A DNA stretch of 32,074 bases from an uncultured bacterium (GTDB taxonomy: Bacteria > Verrucomicrobiota > Kiritimatiellia > RFP12 > UBA1067), in assembly GCA_902802945.1 (NCBI GenBank), contig CADCOC010000091.1:1-32074 (forward strand). The letters are read 5' to 3'. How positions within the stretch are numbered: position 1 is the first letter of the stretch; the number at the start of each line of letters is the position of its first letter. Under the pieces are notes generated by a model that was not told where the DNA came from, made no database searches, and saw nothing but the letters and a program-made list of their open reading frames with translations. This document shows positions 15,342 through 23,198 of the stretch, one piece after another. The translations under genes and the position numbers were made by a program.

Positions 15342-17591
15342 ATGAAACCGCTGCGCATGAGGACAATCTTGATTCTTGCGGTTGTCGCCCTTGCGCTTGG
15401 CGCAGATGCGGCGGTGAAGCCGGTTGAAGTGCGCGTGCGGCAGACGCCGCAGGGGCCACGCATTTTCGTTGACGGCAAGGCGGTACGCCCGCGCTTCTAC
15501 TACGGCTCACCGCCGTGCCTCTGCCCCATCTCGAACGTGAAGAAGCACGAATACACCATTCCTTTTCGCCCGGAAGCAGATACCGACAAGGGGCGAGTCT
15601 CCCTCGACGGATTCGACGACGACGCGCCGATGTGGTTCTCGAAGGCGGCGCTGATTGACAAGACGGACAACGAGACGCTGCCGCTTCCGGCGGCCGGCGA
15701 TTCCATCGAAACCGTCCTACCTGGAGGCGAGGAGCGCACGCGTCACTTCGTGCGCGAGGGGCTGCACCTCAAGAAGGGGCATCTCTACCACTTCGTCGTG
15801 TCGCACCGTTCAACCCACCACCGCACGTATTTCACGCACGAGGCGTCTTATGCCGACGCCGCAGGACGCAAGGTCGTGATGCCGCTCCCCTACGGCGACA
15901 CGCTTGGCGACACGGTACGCCTCGCCGCCGACGCACAGGTGGATTTCGTGACGTTCTCCACCGACACGTCGTGGGGCTGCATGGACTGGTGGGCGCCGCC
16001 GGGCGAGCCACCCGCCTACGGCAGGATCGACCGTGAATTCGAGCGCATCATAGCCGCCAACCCGAACGCGCTGATCATGCCCCGCGTGTGCGCGGACGCG
16101 CCGGGGTGGATGTTTGAGCGCGATCCGTCGCTCAGGATGGTGTTCGACAAGGGGTACGCGATCAGGATGTCGTCCGTCTCCGCACGTCCCTACCGCAAGG
16201 CTGCGTGCGCGGAGGTTGAAAAGCTCACGCGTCACCTGCGCACGAGGTTCCCGCGCAACTTCGCGGGGATGCACGTGAGCGGACAGAACTCCGCCGAGTG
16301 GTTCTACATGATGTCCCAGAGCGGAGAGCTTTCGGGGTACGACGTCCACACCCGCGACGCATTCCGCGCATGGCTCGCGAAGAGGGGCGAGAAGGACGCC
16401 GCGACGGCGGAGGTGCCGTCGCCGGAGGCACGGCGCGTGAAGCGTCCGCAGGGGCGTCTCGACCCTGTCCTGGACCGCCGCGTGATCCAGTTCGGGGAGT
16501 TCCGCCAGGAGGAGATGGCGAGCCTCCTCTGCGACCTTGGCGCGGCGGTGCGTCGCGGGTCGGACGGCGGCTCGCTTGCGATCTTCTTCTACGGCTACAC
16601 GTGGGAGCTCGGTTCGGTCGTCGCAGGCGCGGCGGAGACAGGGCACTTCTTCGTCGATTGGATCATGCGGCACGGAAAGGACAGCATCGACGGATTCTCC
16701 GCGCCGTTCAGCTACTCGGACCGCGGCTGGCCGGGCTCGTCGCCGGTGATGGCGTCGTCCGAGACCTTCATGCGCAACGGTTTCCTCTGGATCAACGAGG
16801 ACGACTACCGCACGCACCTCGAAAACCTCTGGAGCTTCCCCGTGAACGTGGGGCTGAGGAACAGGTCGCCGTTCGTCACTCGCAACGCGCTCCTGCGCAA
16901 CGGTGCGCTGAACATCCTGCGCGGACACGGCGACTGGTGGATGGACCTCTGTGGGCGCGGCTGGTTCTGCGACGCGGAGATGTGGAAGATCCGCAAGGCG
17001 CTCAACGTCATGGACGACGCGATGATGCGCCGGAAGAAGCCATATTCGCCGGAAATCGCGCTCGTGGTCGACGAAAAAAGCCTCATGCGCAACGGATTCG
17101 GCTCGAGCGACGTGGTGAGGCCTCATCTCAAATACGCCCGCATCAGGCTCAACCTGTGCGGCGCGACGCACGGGCAGTACCTCCTCGACGACGTCCTCGC
17201 CAACCCGCCGGACTGCAAACTGCTCTTCATCGCCTACGCACGCGACCTGGATCCGGAGCGTCGCGCGCGGCTCGAGGAGATCAAGAAGACGCACCCGCAG
17301 ATGCGCGTGGTGGAGGCGGTGACGAAGTACGACGTCGTCACCGATAAGATCGTGGAGCACGCGAAGGCGGCGGGCGTGCATTTCTACACGCCGCCGCTGA
17401 AGGCGACCGTGTGCGCGGCGGAAGGGTACGTAGTCGTCCAGGCGAGGGAGGCGGGTCCGCTGGAGATCGACTTCGGCAATGAGGATTTGGTTGTCGACGT
17501 TCTGACTGGAAAGCAAATCGGAGTTGGGCCGAAGGTCTCTTTGCCGTTCCAGAAAGGCGAGACGCGGATATTCCGTTTGGCTAAACGCTAA
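15342..17591 (+). CDS. Secreted glycoside-hydrolase-like protein (beta-galactosidase-type TIM barrel)
   Basis: A 749-residue exported protein. The signal peptide (M-R-T-I-L-I-L-A-V-V-A-L-A-L-G) begins at residue 6, so the ATG at 15357 is a possible alternative start. After a beta-rich N-terminal domain, a barrel-like region starts near residue 190 (V-D-F-V-T-F-S-T-D) and includes P-G-W-M-F-E-R-D-P and the segment S-G-Q-N-S-A-E-W-F-Y. E319 there is a good candidate acid/base. E474 or E486 (near L-W-I-N-E-D-D-Y) could be the nucleophile. The layout recalls GH42/GH35-like enzymes, but I cannot assign a family or substrate. It follows the surface protein gene by 18 bp, so the two are probably co-transcribed and may serve glycan binding and cleavage. 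Confidence 0.7.
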   Translation: MKPLRMRTILILAVVALALGADAAVKPVEVRVRQTPQGPRIFVDGKAVRPRFYYGSPPCLCPISNVKKHEYTIPFRPEADTDKGRVSLDGFDDDAPMWFSKAALIDKTDNETLPLPAAGDSIETVLPGGEERTRHFVREGLHLKKGHLYHFVVSHRSTHHRTYFTHEASYADAAGRKVVMPLPYGDTLGDTVRLAADAQVDFVTFSTDTSWGCMDWWAPPGEPPAYGRIDREFERIIAANPNALIMPRVCADAPGWMFERDPSLRMVFDKGYAIRMSSVSARPYRKAACAEVEKLTRHLRTRFPRNFAGMHVSGQNSAEWFYMMSQSGELSGYDVHTRDAFRAWLAKRGEKDAATAEVPSPEARRVKRPQGRLDPVLDRRVIQFGEFRQEEMASLLCDLGAAVRRGSDGGSLAIFFYGYTWELGSVVAGAAETGHFFVDWIMRHGKDSIDGFSAPFSYSDRGWPGSSPVMASSETFMRNGFLWINEDDYRTHLENLWSFPVNVGLRNRSPFVTRNALLRNGALNILRGHGDWWMDLCGRGWFCDAEMWKIRKALNVMDDAMMRRKKPYSPEIALVVDEKSLMRNGFGSSDVVRPHLKYARIRLNLCGATHGQYLLDDVLANPPDCKLLFIAYARDLDPERRARLEEIKKTHPQMRVVEAVTKYDVVTDKIVEHAKAAGVHFYTPPLKATVCAAEGYVVVQAREAGPLEIDFGNEDLVVDVLTGKQIGVGPKVSLPFQKGETRIFRLAKR

Positions 17592-17639
17592 CCACTAGCC
17601 ACAGTTCTCTGTTCCCCAATCGACTCATGCTGAAAGAAG

Positions 17640-17674
17640 GTTCACCTAAACGATGATTTTACGACTAGGTGAAC
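17640..17674. repeat. 9-bp inverted repeat downstream of the hydrolase gene
   Basis: GTTCACCTA (17640-17648) and TAGGTGAAC (17666-17674) pair perfectly around a 17-nt AT-rich loop. No T-run follows, so it is a poor intrinsic terminator. It may belong to the same repeat-rich patch as 17720-17947. Confidence 0.5.
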
Positions 17675-17719
17675 TGCTTGTTCCTCACTTTCTCACTTGT
17701 TCGGGGCGCATCTGCGAAA

Positions 17720-17947
17720 TTCACCACCAAGCCTTCTGATGATTGGAAACAACTATTTGAAACAACTTGCCTTTGGCGCACGGGCTAACTCGCCCGTGCC
17801 CATGGCCCAATCCAAAACGATACAATTATATCAAGATTCTTGCAAATATAGGTGGATAGATGCGCGGGCGAGTTAGCCCGCGCGTCTCTCTTAAAGTTGT
17901 TTTTACAAGTTGTTCTGGTTGTTTCCAATCTCAAAACGCGTGGTGAA
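17720..17947. repeat. 228-bp imperfect palindromic element with two nested hairpins (MITE-like)
   Basis: Blocks on the left recur reversed and complemented, in the mirrored order, on the right: TTCACCAC (17720-17727) with GTGGTGAA (17940-17947); ATTGGAAACAAC (17742-17753) with GTTGTTTCCAAT (17918-17929); AACAACTT (17761-17768) with AAGTTGTT (17907-17914). The inner ends carry two hairpins, 17778-17799 (arms GCACGGGC and GCCCGTGC, loop TAACTC) and 17862-17883 (arms GCGCGGGC and GCCCGCGC, loop GAGTTA). They are reverse complements of each other through 16 core bases, with a compensated stem pair. The centre, 17800-17861, is AT-rich with no coding sequence. Confidence 0.75.
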
Positions 17948-18001
17948 AAACGCAGAAGCACCCGCTTGTTCGTTTCATCCAACACGGGCATGCAGAAATT
18001 G

Positions 18002-18010
18002 TGGTATAAT
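18002..18010 (+). promoter_or_regulatory. Extended -10 promoter of the FGE-like gene
   Basis: TGG-TATAAT, identical to 82-90. There is no good -35 at 17 bp. The predicted RNA start near 18017 excludes a GTG start at 18013 and leaves about 26 nt of leader before the ATG at 18043. Confidence 0.6.
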
Positions 18011-18042
18011 GTGTGCTGCTGAAAGGAAAAAAGAGGCTTGAT

Positions 18043-19095
18043 ATGCCAACTGTAGATCATGATGGGCACCTGCTCGCATCAAAAAAGGCGAGAGAAATGT
18101 TTGCCAAGATGTTCACGTTCGTAGTGTTAGCTGCGGGTACGGCCTTTGCCGCAATTTCGTCAGGAATGTCGGGGCCTTGTGGTGGACTTTATCTTGTGGT
18201 CGATCTTTCCGGCGGTCCTTGCGCTGCGGCATACCCCGTTTCCTGCCTTGACGCCGAGCCACAGGGTGGATGGACGGATGAATACAAGACGACAAAGCTT
18301 GTTCTGCGGAGAATTCCCGCCGGGTCGTTCACAATGGGATGCGATCCGTCAGAAATCGGCTACACCGGACACGAGGCGATTCCTCACAAGGTGACGATCT
18401 CCAAGCCGTTCTACATCGGCGTCTTCGAGGTGACGCAGAAGCAGTACCGGCTTGTGACGGGCGAATCGCCATCCTACTTCAAGGGTGACATGCGCCCCGT
18501 GGAAAACGTTTCATGGAGCATGATTCGTGGCGGTTCGTCCGCCTGCGACTGGCCTAGTTCCGCAACTGTCGATCCTTCGACGTTCATGGGCAAAATTCGG
18601 GCCAGGACCGGCATTGCCACGTTCGACCTGCCCACCGAGGCGAAATGGGAGTACGCCTGCCGGGCAGGAACCGTCACCGCGCTCAACACAGGCAAAAACC
18701 TTGCGGACGTTTACAAGGACCCGGCGATGGACGCGGCCGGGCGGTACGGCTACGACAACGGCTATGAAGGCGGTTCGAAGGACGGCAGGGGATGTTATCC
18801 TGACTATCACGCCGTCGTCGGATCGTACCAGCCGAATGCCTGGGGACTGTACGACATGCACGGCAACGTCTGGGAGTGGACGTTGGATTGGCAACGTCCA
18901 CGTAGCGCCTTTTCTCCGGCGGCCGAGACGGACCCCGTAGGACCCGTCTCCGGTCCCGACCGCGTGCAGCGCGGCGGAGGCTGGTTCAATCTCGCCAAGA
19001 ATTGCCGTGCCTCCTGTCGCAACGACCACTACCCGTCTTCCCGCAATTTTATCTGCTCCGGATTCCGCCTTTACTGCTCTGCGGAACCGCAATGA
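18043..19095 (+). CDS. Exported formylglycine-generating-enzyme (SUMF1)-like protein
   Basis: 350 residues. The ATG at 18043 has AAGAGG 6 nt upstream; ATG 18097 (M-F-A-K-M-F-T-F-V-V-L-A-A-G-T-A-F-A) would give a simpler signal peptide. The FGE-sulfatase domain is clear: F-T-M-G-C, F-E-V-T-Q-K-Q-Y, P-V-E-N-V-S-W, F-D-L-P-T-E-A-K-W-E-Y-A-C-R-A-G-T, W-G-L-Y-D-M-H-G-N-V-W-E-W, and the final R-G-G-G-W-F-N-L-A-K-N-C-R-A-S-C-R. True formylglycine-generating enzymes have two active-site cysteines in this last segment (R-G-G-S-x-x-C-x-x-x-x-C). Here the first is replaced by Asn and only the second remains, so sulfatase activation is doubtful. No sulfatase gene lies nearby. It may be a structural or binding member of the family. 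Confidence 0.82.
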   Translation: MPTVDHDGHLLASKKAREMFAKMFTFVVLAAGTAFAAISSGMSGPCGGLYLVVDLSGGPCAAAYPVSCLDAEPQGGWTDEYKTTKLVLRRIPAGSFTMGCDPSEIGYTGHEAIPHKVTISKPFYIGVFEVTQKQYRLVTGESPSYFKGDMRPVENVSWSMIRGGSSACDWPSSATVDPSTFMGKIRARTGIATFDLPTEAKWEYACRAGTVTALNTGKNLADVYKDPAMDAAGRYGYDNGYEGGSKDGRGCYPDYHAVVGSYQPNAWGLYDMHGNVWEWTLDWQRPRSAFSPAAETDPVGPVSGPDRVQRGGGWFNLAKNCRASCRNDHYPSSRNFICSGFRLYCSAEPQ

Positions 19096-19139
19096 TTCGT
19101 GTGGAGGCAGGCACTGCAACGGTACGGTAATTGAACACC

Positions 19140-20504
19140 ATGAAAATATCTCGTCTCGAGTTTATTCGCAATGCGGCGTCGGCCTTCGGGCTGGGCGCGT
19201 TCGGAGCTGGCCGCATGTTCGCGGCCCCGTCAGGCTGGAAGCCGCGGGGCAATCCCAACCTCACGGTCGGCGTAATCAGCGACACACACTTGCGCACGAA
19301 CCACCGAGGCGACGCCCCCGGCAAGGAGTGGCCGCTCACTTATCTGTACGCCGCGCTGCGTCTCTTTCGCAGCGAGAACGTCGACGCCGTGATTCACCTC
19401 GGCGATTTCGCCGACATGGGCCAGACGATCGAGATGCAGTTCCATGCGGATGCCTGGCAGAGCGTGTTTCCCGGAAATCGGGCACCAGACGGACACAAGG
19501 TGGAGAAGCTTTTCGTCGTCGGCAACCACGACATCGTCGGCGGCCATTACGGAGGTTCGGGAGGTTTCGTCAAGAGAATCGCCCCCGACCCCGATGTGCG
19601 CGTGAAGCGTCTACTCGTAGGGGATTTGGCGGGGAACTGGGAACGCATCTGGGGCGAGAGGTACGAACCCGTGTGGCATAGGTCGCTGAAGGGCTACCAC
19701 TTCTTTGGATGGCAGTGGAACGTACCGGAGGCGGAGGCCGAGAAACTTGTCAAGGAGAACGCCGCCGCGCTCGCCGGAACGCGTCCGTTCTTCCTCCTTT
19801 CGCACGTCATTCCGCGCAAGGCGACGCGCGAGGGCCTGCGTTCCTTCCGCAACGCCGTGTCGTTCTTTGGACACTGGCACCAGAGCATCGCCGACTGGAG
19901 AACCGTCGTGTTCGACCGTTTCCCGCTGATCCAGTGCGGTGGGTGTACGCCTCGGGGCGGATACTACGCGCCGATCAGCGGCGTCGGCAGGGTGCCGCTC
20001 ACGGGCAGGAGCGTGGCCGGGAAGGCGCGTTACTGCATGGTCATGCGGCTGTACGACGACATGATGACCCTTTCCCGCCACGAAGTGGGGAAGGGCGGGA
20101 AACTCGGTGCCGACTGGGTGATGCCGTTCGGGAAATATTCGCCGCACCCGTTCTCGCGGGAGGAGATGAGGAAGGCGATAGGGACGCCACTCTTTGCACC
20201 CGGCGCAAGACTGAAAGTTGAAAACGGACCTGACGCCGTATCGCTCTTCATACCGCGCGCCGATGGAAACTTGCCGACGCGGGCGTATGCATACGATGTG
20301 GTGGTGACCGGCGCGGACAAGGCGAAGCCTCTCGTCATGAGCGTTTTCGCGACAGGCGGCAACCTGTCCCCCGGTCGCGAGCCAAACGCCGGCGTAACGA
20401 GAGTGGATATCCCCGTCGCGAAGATTCCCTCGGGGGACACGCTCGAATTTGCCGTTACCCCCGTTACGTCGCTGGGTACGCGAGGGGTTGCCCTCTCTCT
20501 GTAG
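19140..20504 (+). CDS. Exported calcineurin-like metallophosphoesterase
   Basis: 454 residues from ATG 19140 (a TTG 9 bp upstream is possible). The N-terminus, S-R-L-E-F-I-R-N-A-A-S-A-F-G-L-G, resembles a Tat-type leader but lacks the twin arginine. All metallophosphoesterase motifs are present: D-T-H (D48, H50), G-D (D89), G-N-H-D (128-131), a metal-binding H222 in L-S-H, and G-H-W-H (244-247). These bind two metal ions for phosphomonoester or diester hydrolysis. The C-terminal third is beta-rich and probably a substrate-side domain. It follows the FGE-like gene by 44 bp on the same strand and converges on the minus-strand gene 35 bp downstream. The physiological substrate is not predictable. 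Confidence 0.85.
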   Translation: MKISRLEFIRNAASAFGLGAFGAGRMFAAPSGWKPRGNPNLTVGVISDTHLRTNHRGDAPGKEWPLTYLYAALRLFRSENVDAVIHLGDFADMGQTIEMQFHADAWQSVFPGNRAPDGHKVEKLFVVGNHDIVGGHYGGSGGFVKRIAPDPDVRVKRLLVGDLAGNWERIWGERYEPVWHRSLKGYHFFGWQWNVPEAEAEKLVKENAAALAGTRPFFLLSHVIPRKATREGLRSFRNAVSFFGHWHQSIADWRTVVFDRFPLIQCGGCTPRGGYYAPISGVGRVPLTGRSVAGKARYCMVMRLYDDMMTLSRHEVGKGGKLGADWVMPFGKYSPHPFSREEMRKAIGTPLFAPGARLKVENGPDAVSLFIPRADGNLPTRAYAYDVVVTGADKAKPLVMSVFATGGNLSPGREPNAGVTRVDIPVAKIPSGDTLEFAVTPVTSLGTRGVALSL

Positions 20505-20539
20505 AAGGTGGGCGGTGACGGTGTGGCAACTACCTCGGA

Positions 20540-21847
20540 TTACATTTCGAAGACAACCAGAACCGCACCGTTCGACTTCAGGTCAAACGCATAACGGCGT
20601 CCGTCGGCCAATCGTCGAAGCGGCACAGGGCCGTTCGCGGCGAATGCCGTGACTTTTCCGACGCCCTCGAAGGAAACCGTTCTCACCTTCGGCGATTCGT
20701 CCCAAGGGTCTTCGGCGGCCACCACGTAAAGCGCCTTGCGAGCGGGAACGCCGCGCCGGTCTGTCATAATGCCGACCACCAGTGCGTCGCCGTCTTCCGC
20801 CTTGAGCTGACGGAAGAAGCCTCCATCGAGCGCGACAACGCTTGTGGAATCAGACCCCTTGAGCCAATCGGGATGCTTCTCGAAGCCGACCAGCCGCGTA
20901 TCGACGCTCCTGAACTCCATGAAGCGCGGCGCAATGCCCTTGATCTCGGCATTCACGTGCTTGAGGCGGTCGTACTGGATGGTCTTGGCCCCGTTCTCAT
21001 CCAGCACGTTCATCGTCCACCATCCCTTCGTCCAACACGCCCACATGAGCGTCTCCGCGCCGAACGCCATCGCCATGTTGGCCTGGTACCTGAGCTTCTG
21101 CTCGGTAATCACTACTTTCGCTTTATGCGTGTTGACCTGCGGAACGAACCAGAAGCGACGTCCCGTGCGGCGGCAGGCGTCGGCGACGATCTTGAAGTTC
21201 CTCAGGAATGGTCCCATACCACTCTGGCGGGGGGACTTGCAATAGAGGTAGTGGTCGTATGACAGGTAGTCAAGCGGCACGTTCGCCATGTACTTGTCGA
21301 TGTACTCGTAATAGTTTGTCGCGCCCGTGTAGCCGAAGTCCGCCTCGACCGGCGGATAGCACGGATGCAGGTTCAGGTGGGGGACCTGACGCGGCAGAAG
21401 CCTGTGGAGCCGTTCGACAAAATCGTTGTAATAGGGAAAGTCGAGCGCCGAAGGCTCGTCGCCAATCGCGATCATGGAGACGGCTGGATGCACGTCCGCG
21501 CCAGTCGCCTTCATCGTGGCCGCCCCTTGCTCGACGACCTGAGGCGGAATTGTCTCCGCCAATTTCCCGTTCAATTTCTTGTAGCCGCCCCACCAGTTCC
21601 GGTACACGCCATGGACAATGGCCTTGAGTCCGTATTTCGCAAACAGGTCAAGCGTCGTGCGGTCTGTGCATTCAACGCCATAGACGAAATCCACATGGCA
21701 GTCCCGGATGTCCTTGATGTGCTGTTCCGTGCGCGCATTTTCCTTCAGGCAATAGACGCCGATCTGGAAGTCTGCCGCTTCCGCCGCTGCACATGCGGCA
21801 AAGGTAGCCGCTGCAAACGCGGCAATGGTCAATGTATATTTGTTCAT
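20540..21847 (-). CDS. Secreted TIM-barrel glycoside-hydrolase-like protein
   Basis: 435 residues. I chose ATG 21847 because it begins a clean signal peptide (M-N-K-Y-T-L-T-I-A-A-F-A-A-A-T-F-A-A-C-A-A-A-E-A-A) and because a good promoter ends 7 bp upstream. The mature part starts F-Q-I-G-V-Y-C-L-K-E-N and shows a barrel-like series: V-D-F-V-Y-G-V, G-L-K-A-I-V-H-G-V-Y, M-I-A-I-G-D-E-P-S, L-D-Y-L-S-Y-D-H-Y, F-W-F-V-P-Q-V-N and M-W-A-C-W. The I-G-D-E-P segment, near residue 130 after beta-strand 4, places a conserved Glu as in clan GH-A-like enzymes and is the likely acid/base. A beta-sandwich tail follows. Family and substrate are unassigned. Confidence 0.72.
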   Translation of the reverse strand: MNKYTLTIAAFAAATFAACAAAEAADFQIGVYCLKENARTEQHIKDIRDCHVDFVYGVECTDRTTLDLFAKYGLKAIVHGVYRNWWGGYKKLNGKLAETIPPQVVEQGAATMKATGADVHPAVSMIAIGDEPSALDFPYYNDFVERLHRLLPRQVPHLNLHPCYPPVEADFGYTGATNYYEYIDKYMANVPLDYLSYDHYLYCKSPRQSGMGPFLRNFKIVADACRRTGRRFWFVPQVNTHKAKVVITEQKLRYQANMAMAFGAETLMWACWTKGWWTMNVLDENGAKTIQYDRLKHVNAEIKGIAPRFMEFRSVDTRLVGFEKHPDWLKGSDSTSVVALDGGFFRQLKAEDGDALVVGIMTDRRGVPARKALYVVAAEDPWDESPKVRTVSFEGVGKVTAFAANGPVPLRRLADGRRYAFDLKSNGAVLVVFEM

Positions 21848-21854
21848 GCGCGGG

Positions 21855-21883
21855 ATTATACCAAACCCCCGCATCTTTCGCAA
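21855..21883 (-). promoter_or_regulatory. Extended -10 promoter giving a probably leaderless mRNA
   Basis: On the minus strand TTGCGA (21883-21878), a 17-bp spacer ending in TGG, and TATAAT (21860-21855). Only 7 bp (CCCGCGC) separate the -10 from the ATG at 21847, so transcription should start at or within a base or two of the start codon. Confidence 0.65.
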
Positions 21884-22008
21884 TGGCGTGCGGGTACACT
21901 GCGCAATCCTAGCGCGTCTCTCGTTACCACCCACCACCAGCCATCCCCCATAAACTTCTGCAAACTCTACAAAACACTGTTGCGATTTTTTTAGTTTCCG
22001 CGCTCACG

Positions 22009-22038
22009 TTGACAAACGAAAAACGATTATAATATAAT
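22009..22038 (+). promoter_or_regulatory. Promoter of the EEP-family gene
   Basis: TTGACA (22009-22014), an 18-bp spacer and TATAAT (22033-22038); an overlapping second TATAAT lies at 22028-22033. The early leader can fold: ACCG..AAGGG (22041-22051) pairs with CCCTT...CGGT (22061-22072) across a short internal loop, but nothing identifies it as a known regulatory RNA. Confidence 0.65.
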
Positions 22039-22102
22039 GTACCGCGAAGGGTTCACCATGCCCTTGCACGGTAAGAAAGAAAAACGATGAAAGGAACCAG
22101 TC

Positions 22103-23080
22103 TTGAAAAAAGCAACTATCGCATTTCTCCTCTCGTTGGCCGTCGTCGCAGGCGCTGAGACCATCCAAATGCCGCTCGGCAGCCCGGTCCACAGGCCGGT
22201 TTCCATGAAGCGAAGTGAGGGTGGTGCCGTGCGGGTGTGCACGTACAACATCGGCTGGGCGGCGGGTTCGCCAACCCACCCCGGATGCTGGGCTTCGCGC
22301 CGTGCAGACGTCGCCGCGCTCGTGCGCTCAAGCTCGCCGGATGTCGTTGCGTTTCAGGAGGTTGTTCCGGCGCAGGCCGGCTATTTGCGGGGGAAGATGC
22401 CGGAATACGGATTTGCGGGCGAATACCGCAATGCAGACCGCACGAGCGGCCAGGGCAACCTTGTCGCATGGCGTAGGGATCGCTTCGAACTGGTTGAGAC
22501 GCGAACGTTCTGGCTTTCAGAGACGCCGGACGTTCCCGGCTCGAAGTCGTGGGGTTCTGGCTGGCTGCGTACCTGTACCCTCGCCGTGTTGCGTGAGAAA
22601 AGCACTGGAGTTCGCATCTGCGTCGCGAGCGTCCACCTCGACTGCGCAAGCCACCTTGCAAAAGAGGAGGGAATGCGCCTTGTGCTGCGTCGTCTGCCGG
22701 AATTCTCGGCCGGCGCTCCGGTCATTCTTGCCGGCGATTTCAACAGCAACGAGACCGAACTCGCGCCCATGCTTGCCGCAAAGGAGATGACATACGCGCT
22801 TTATGCGTCGGAAACGCCTCCTTCAGGTCCGTGGGGGACGACTTGCGCAGGTTTCCGGCGCAAGTCGCCGCCGACACCGTTCGCGGATGCGCAGCGTGTT
22901 CCGCTGTCCGAACGCTGCACAAAGGACGGCACGCGCCGCTACGGCGAGCGCATTGACTACATTTTCGTCTCGAAAGGCGTCCGCGTCTTGGACTATGCGA
23001 CGTACGATGACCTGCGTCCTGGCCTTGACTTGTATCCGAGCGACCATTTCCCGGTCGTAGCAACCCTAAAATTCCCATAG
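22103..23080 (+). CDS. Secreted endonuclease/exonuclease/phosphatase family protein
   Basis: 325 residues starting at TTG 22103, supported by AAGGAA 6 nt upstream and by a signal peptide that begins there (M-K-K-A-T-I-A-F-L-L-S-L-A-V-V-A-G-A). An ATG at 22087 is in a different frame. The EEP motifs are complete: C-T-Y-N-I-G (N49), V-A-F-Q-E-V (metal ligand E86), V-A-S-V-H-L-D (H178), L-A-G-D-F-N-S-N (D212, N214), E-R-I-D-Y-I-F-V and S-D-H-F-P-V (D314, H315). The family includes DNase I, sphingomyelinase and inositol phosphatases. Export and the short length fit a secreted nuclease or phosphodiesterase; the substrate cannot be chosen. It has its own promoter, divergent from the minus-strand hydrolase. 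Confidence 0.84.
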   Translation: MKKATIAFLLSLAVVAGAETIQMPLGSPVHRPVSMKRSEGGAVRVCTYNIGWAAGSPTHPGCWASRRADVAALVRSSSPDVVAFQEVVPAQAGYLRGKMPEYGFAGEYRNADRTSGQGNLVAWRRDRFELVETRTFWLSETPDVPGSKSWGSGWLRTCTLAVLREKSTGVRICVASVHLDCASHLAKEEGMRLVLRRLPEFSAGAPVILAGDFNSNETELAPMLAAKEMTYALYASETPPSGPWGTTCAGFRRKSPPTPFADAQRVPLSERCTKDGTRRYGERIDYIFVSKGVRVLDYATYDDLRPGLDLYPSDHFPVVATLKFP

Positions 23081-23115
23081 ATTATGGTTGCAACGGGAGA
23101 GGCAAGGCTCTTGTT

Positions 23116-23131
23116 CGGGGGACTGTCCCCG
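23116..23131. repeat. Short GGGGAC/GTCCCC palindrome
   Basis: GGGGAC-T-GTCCCC with flanking G/C bases, 35 bp after the EEP gene stop. A near-identical palindrome lies at 29450-29464, also just after a gene. No T-run follows, so it is more like a REP element than a terminator. Confidence 0.5.
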
Positions 23132-23198
23132 TAAGATGCGGGCTCGATGGCCAGGCCTTCTCGGGAATGTCCCCGGGCGGACGGAAAACACAAGAAGT

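Noticed and set aside
18013..18042. GTG start for the FGE-like gene at 18013
   Set aside because: It lies 3 bp after the -10 box, before the expected RNA start, and has no ribosome-binding site; ATG 18043 has AAGAGG.
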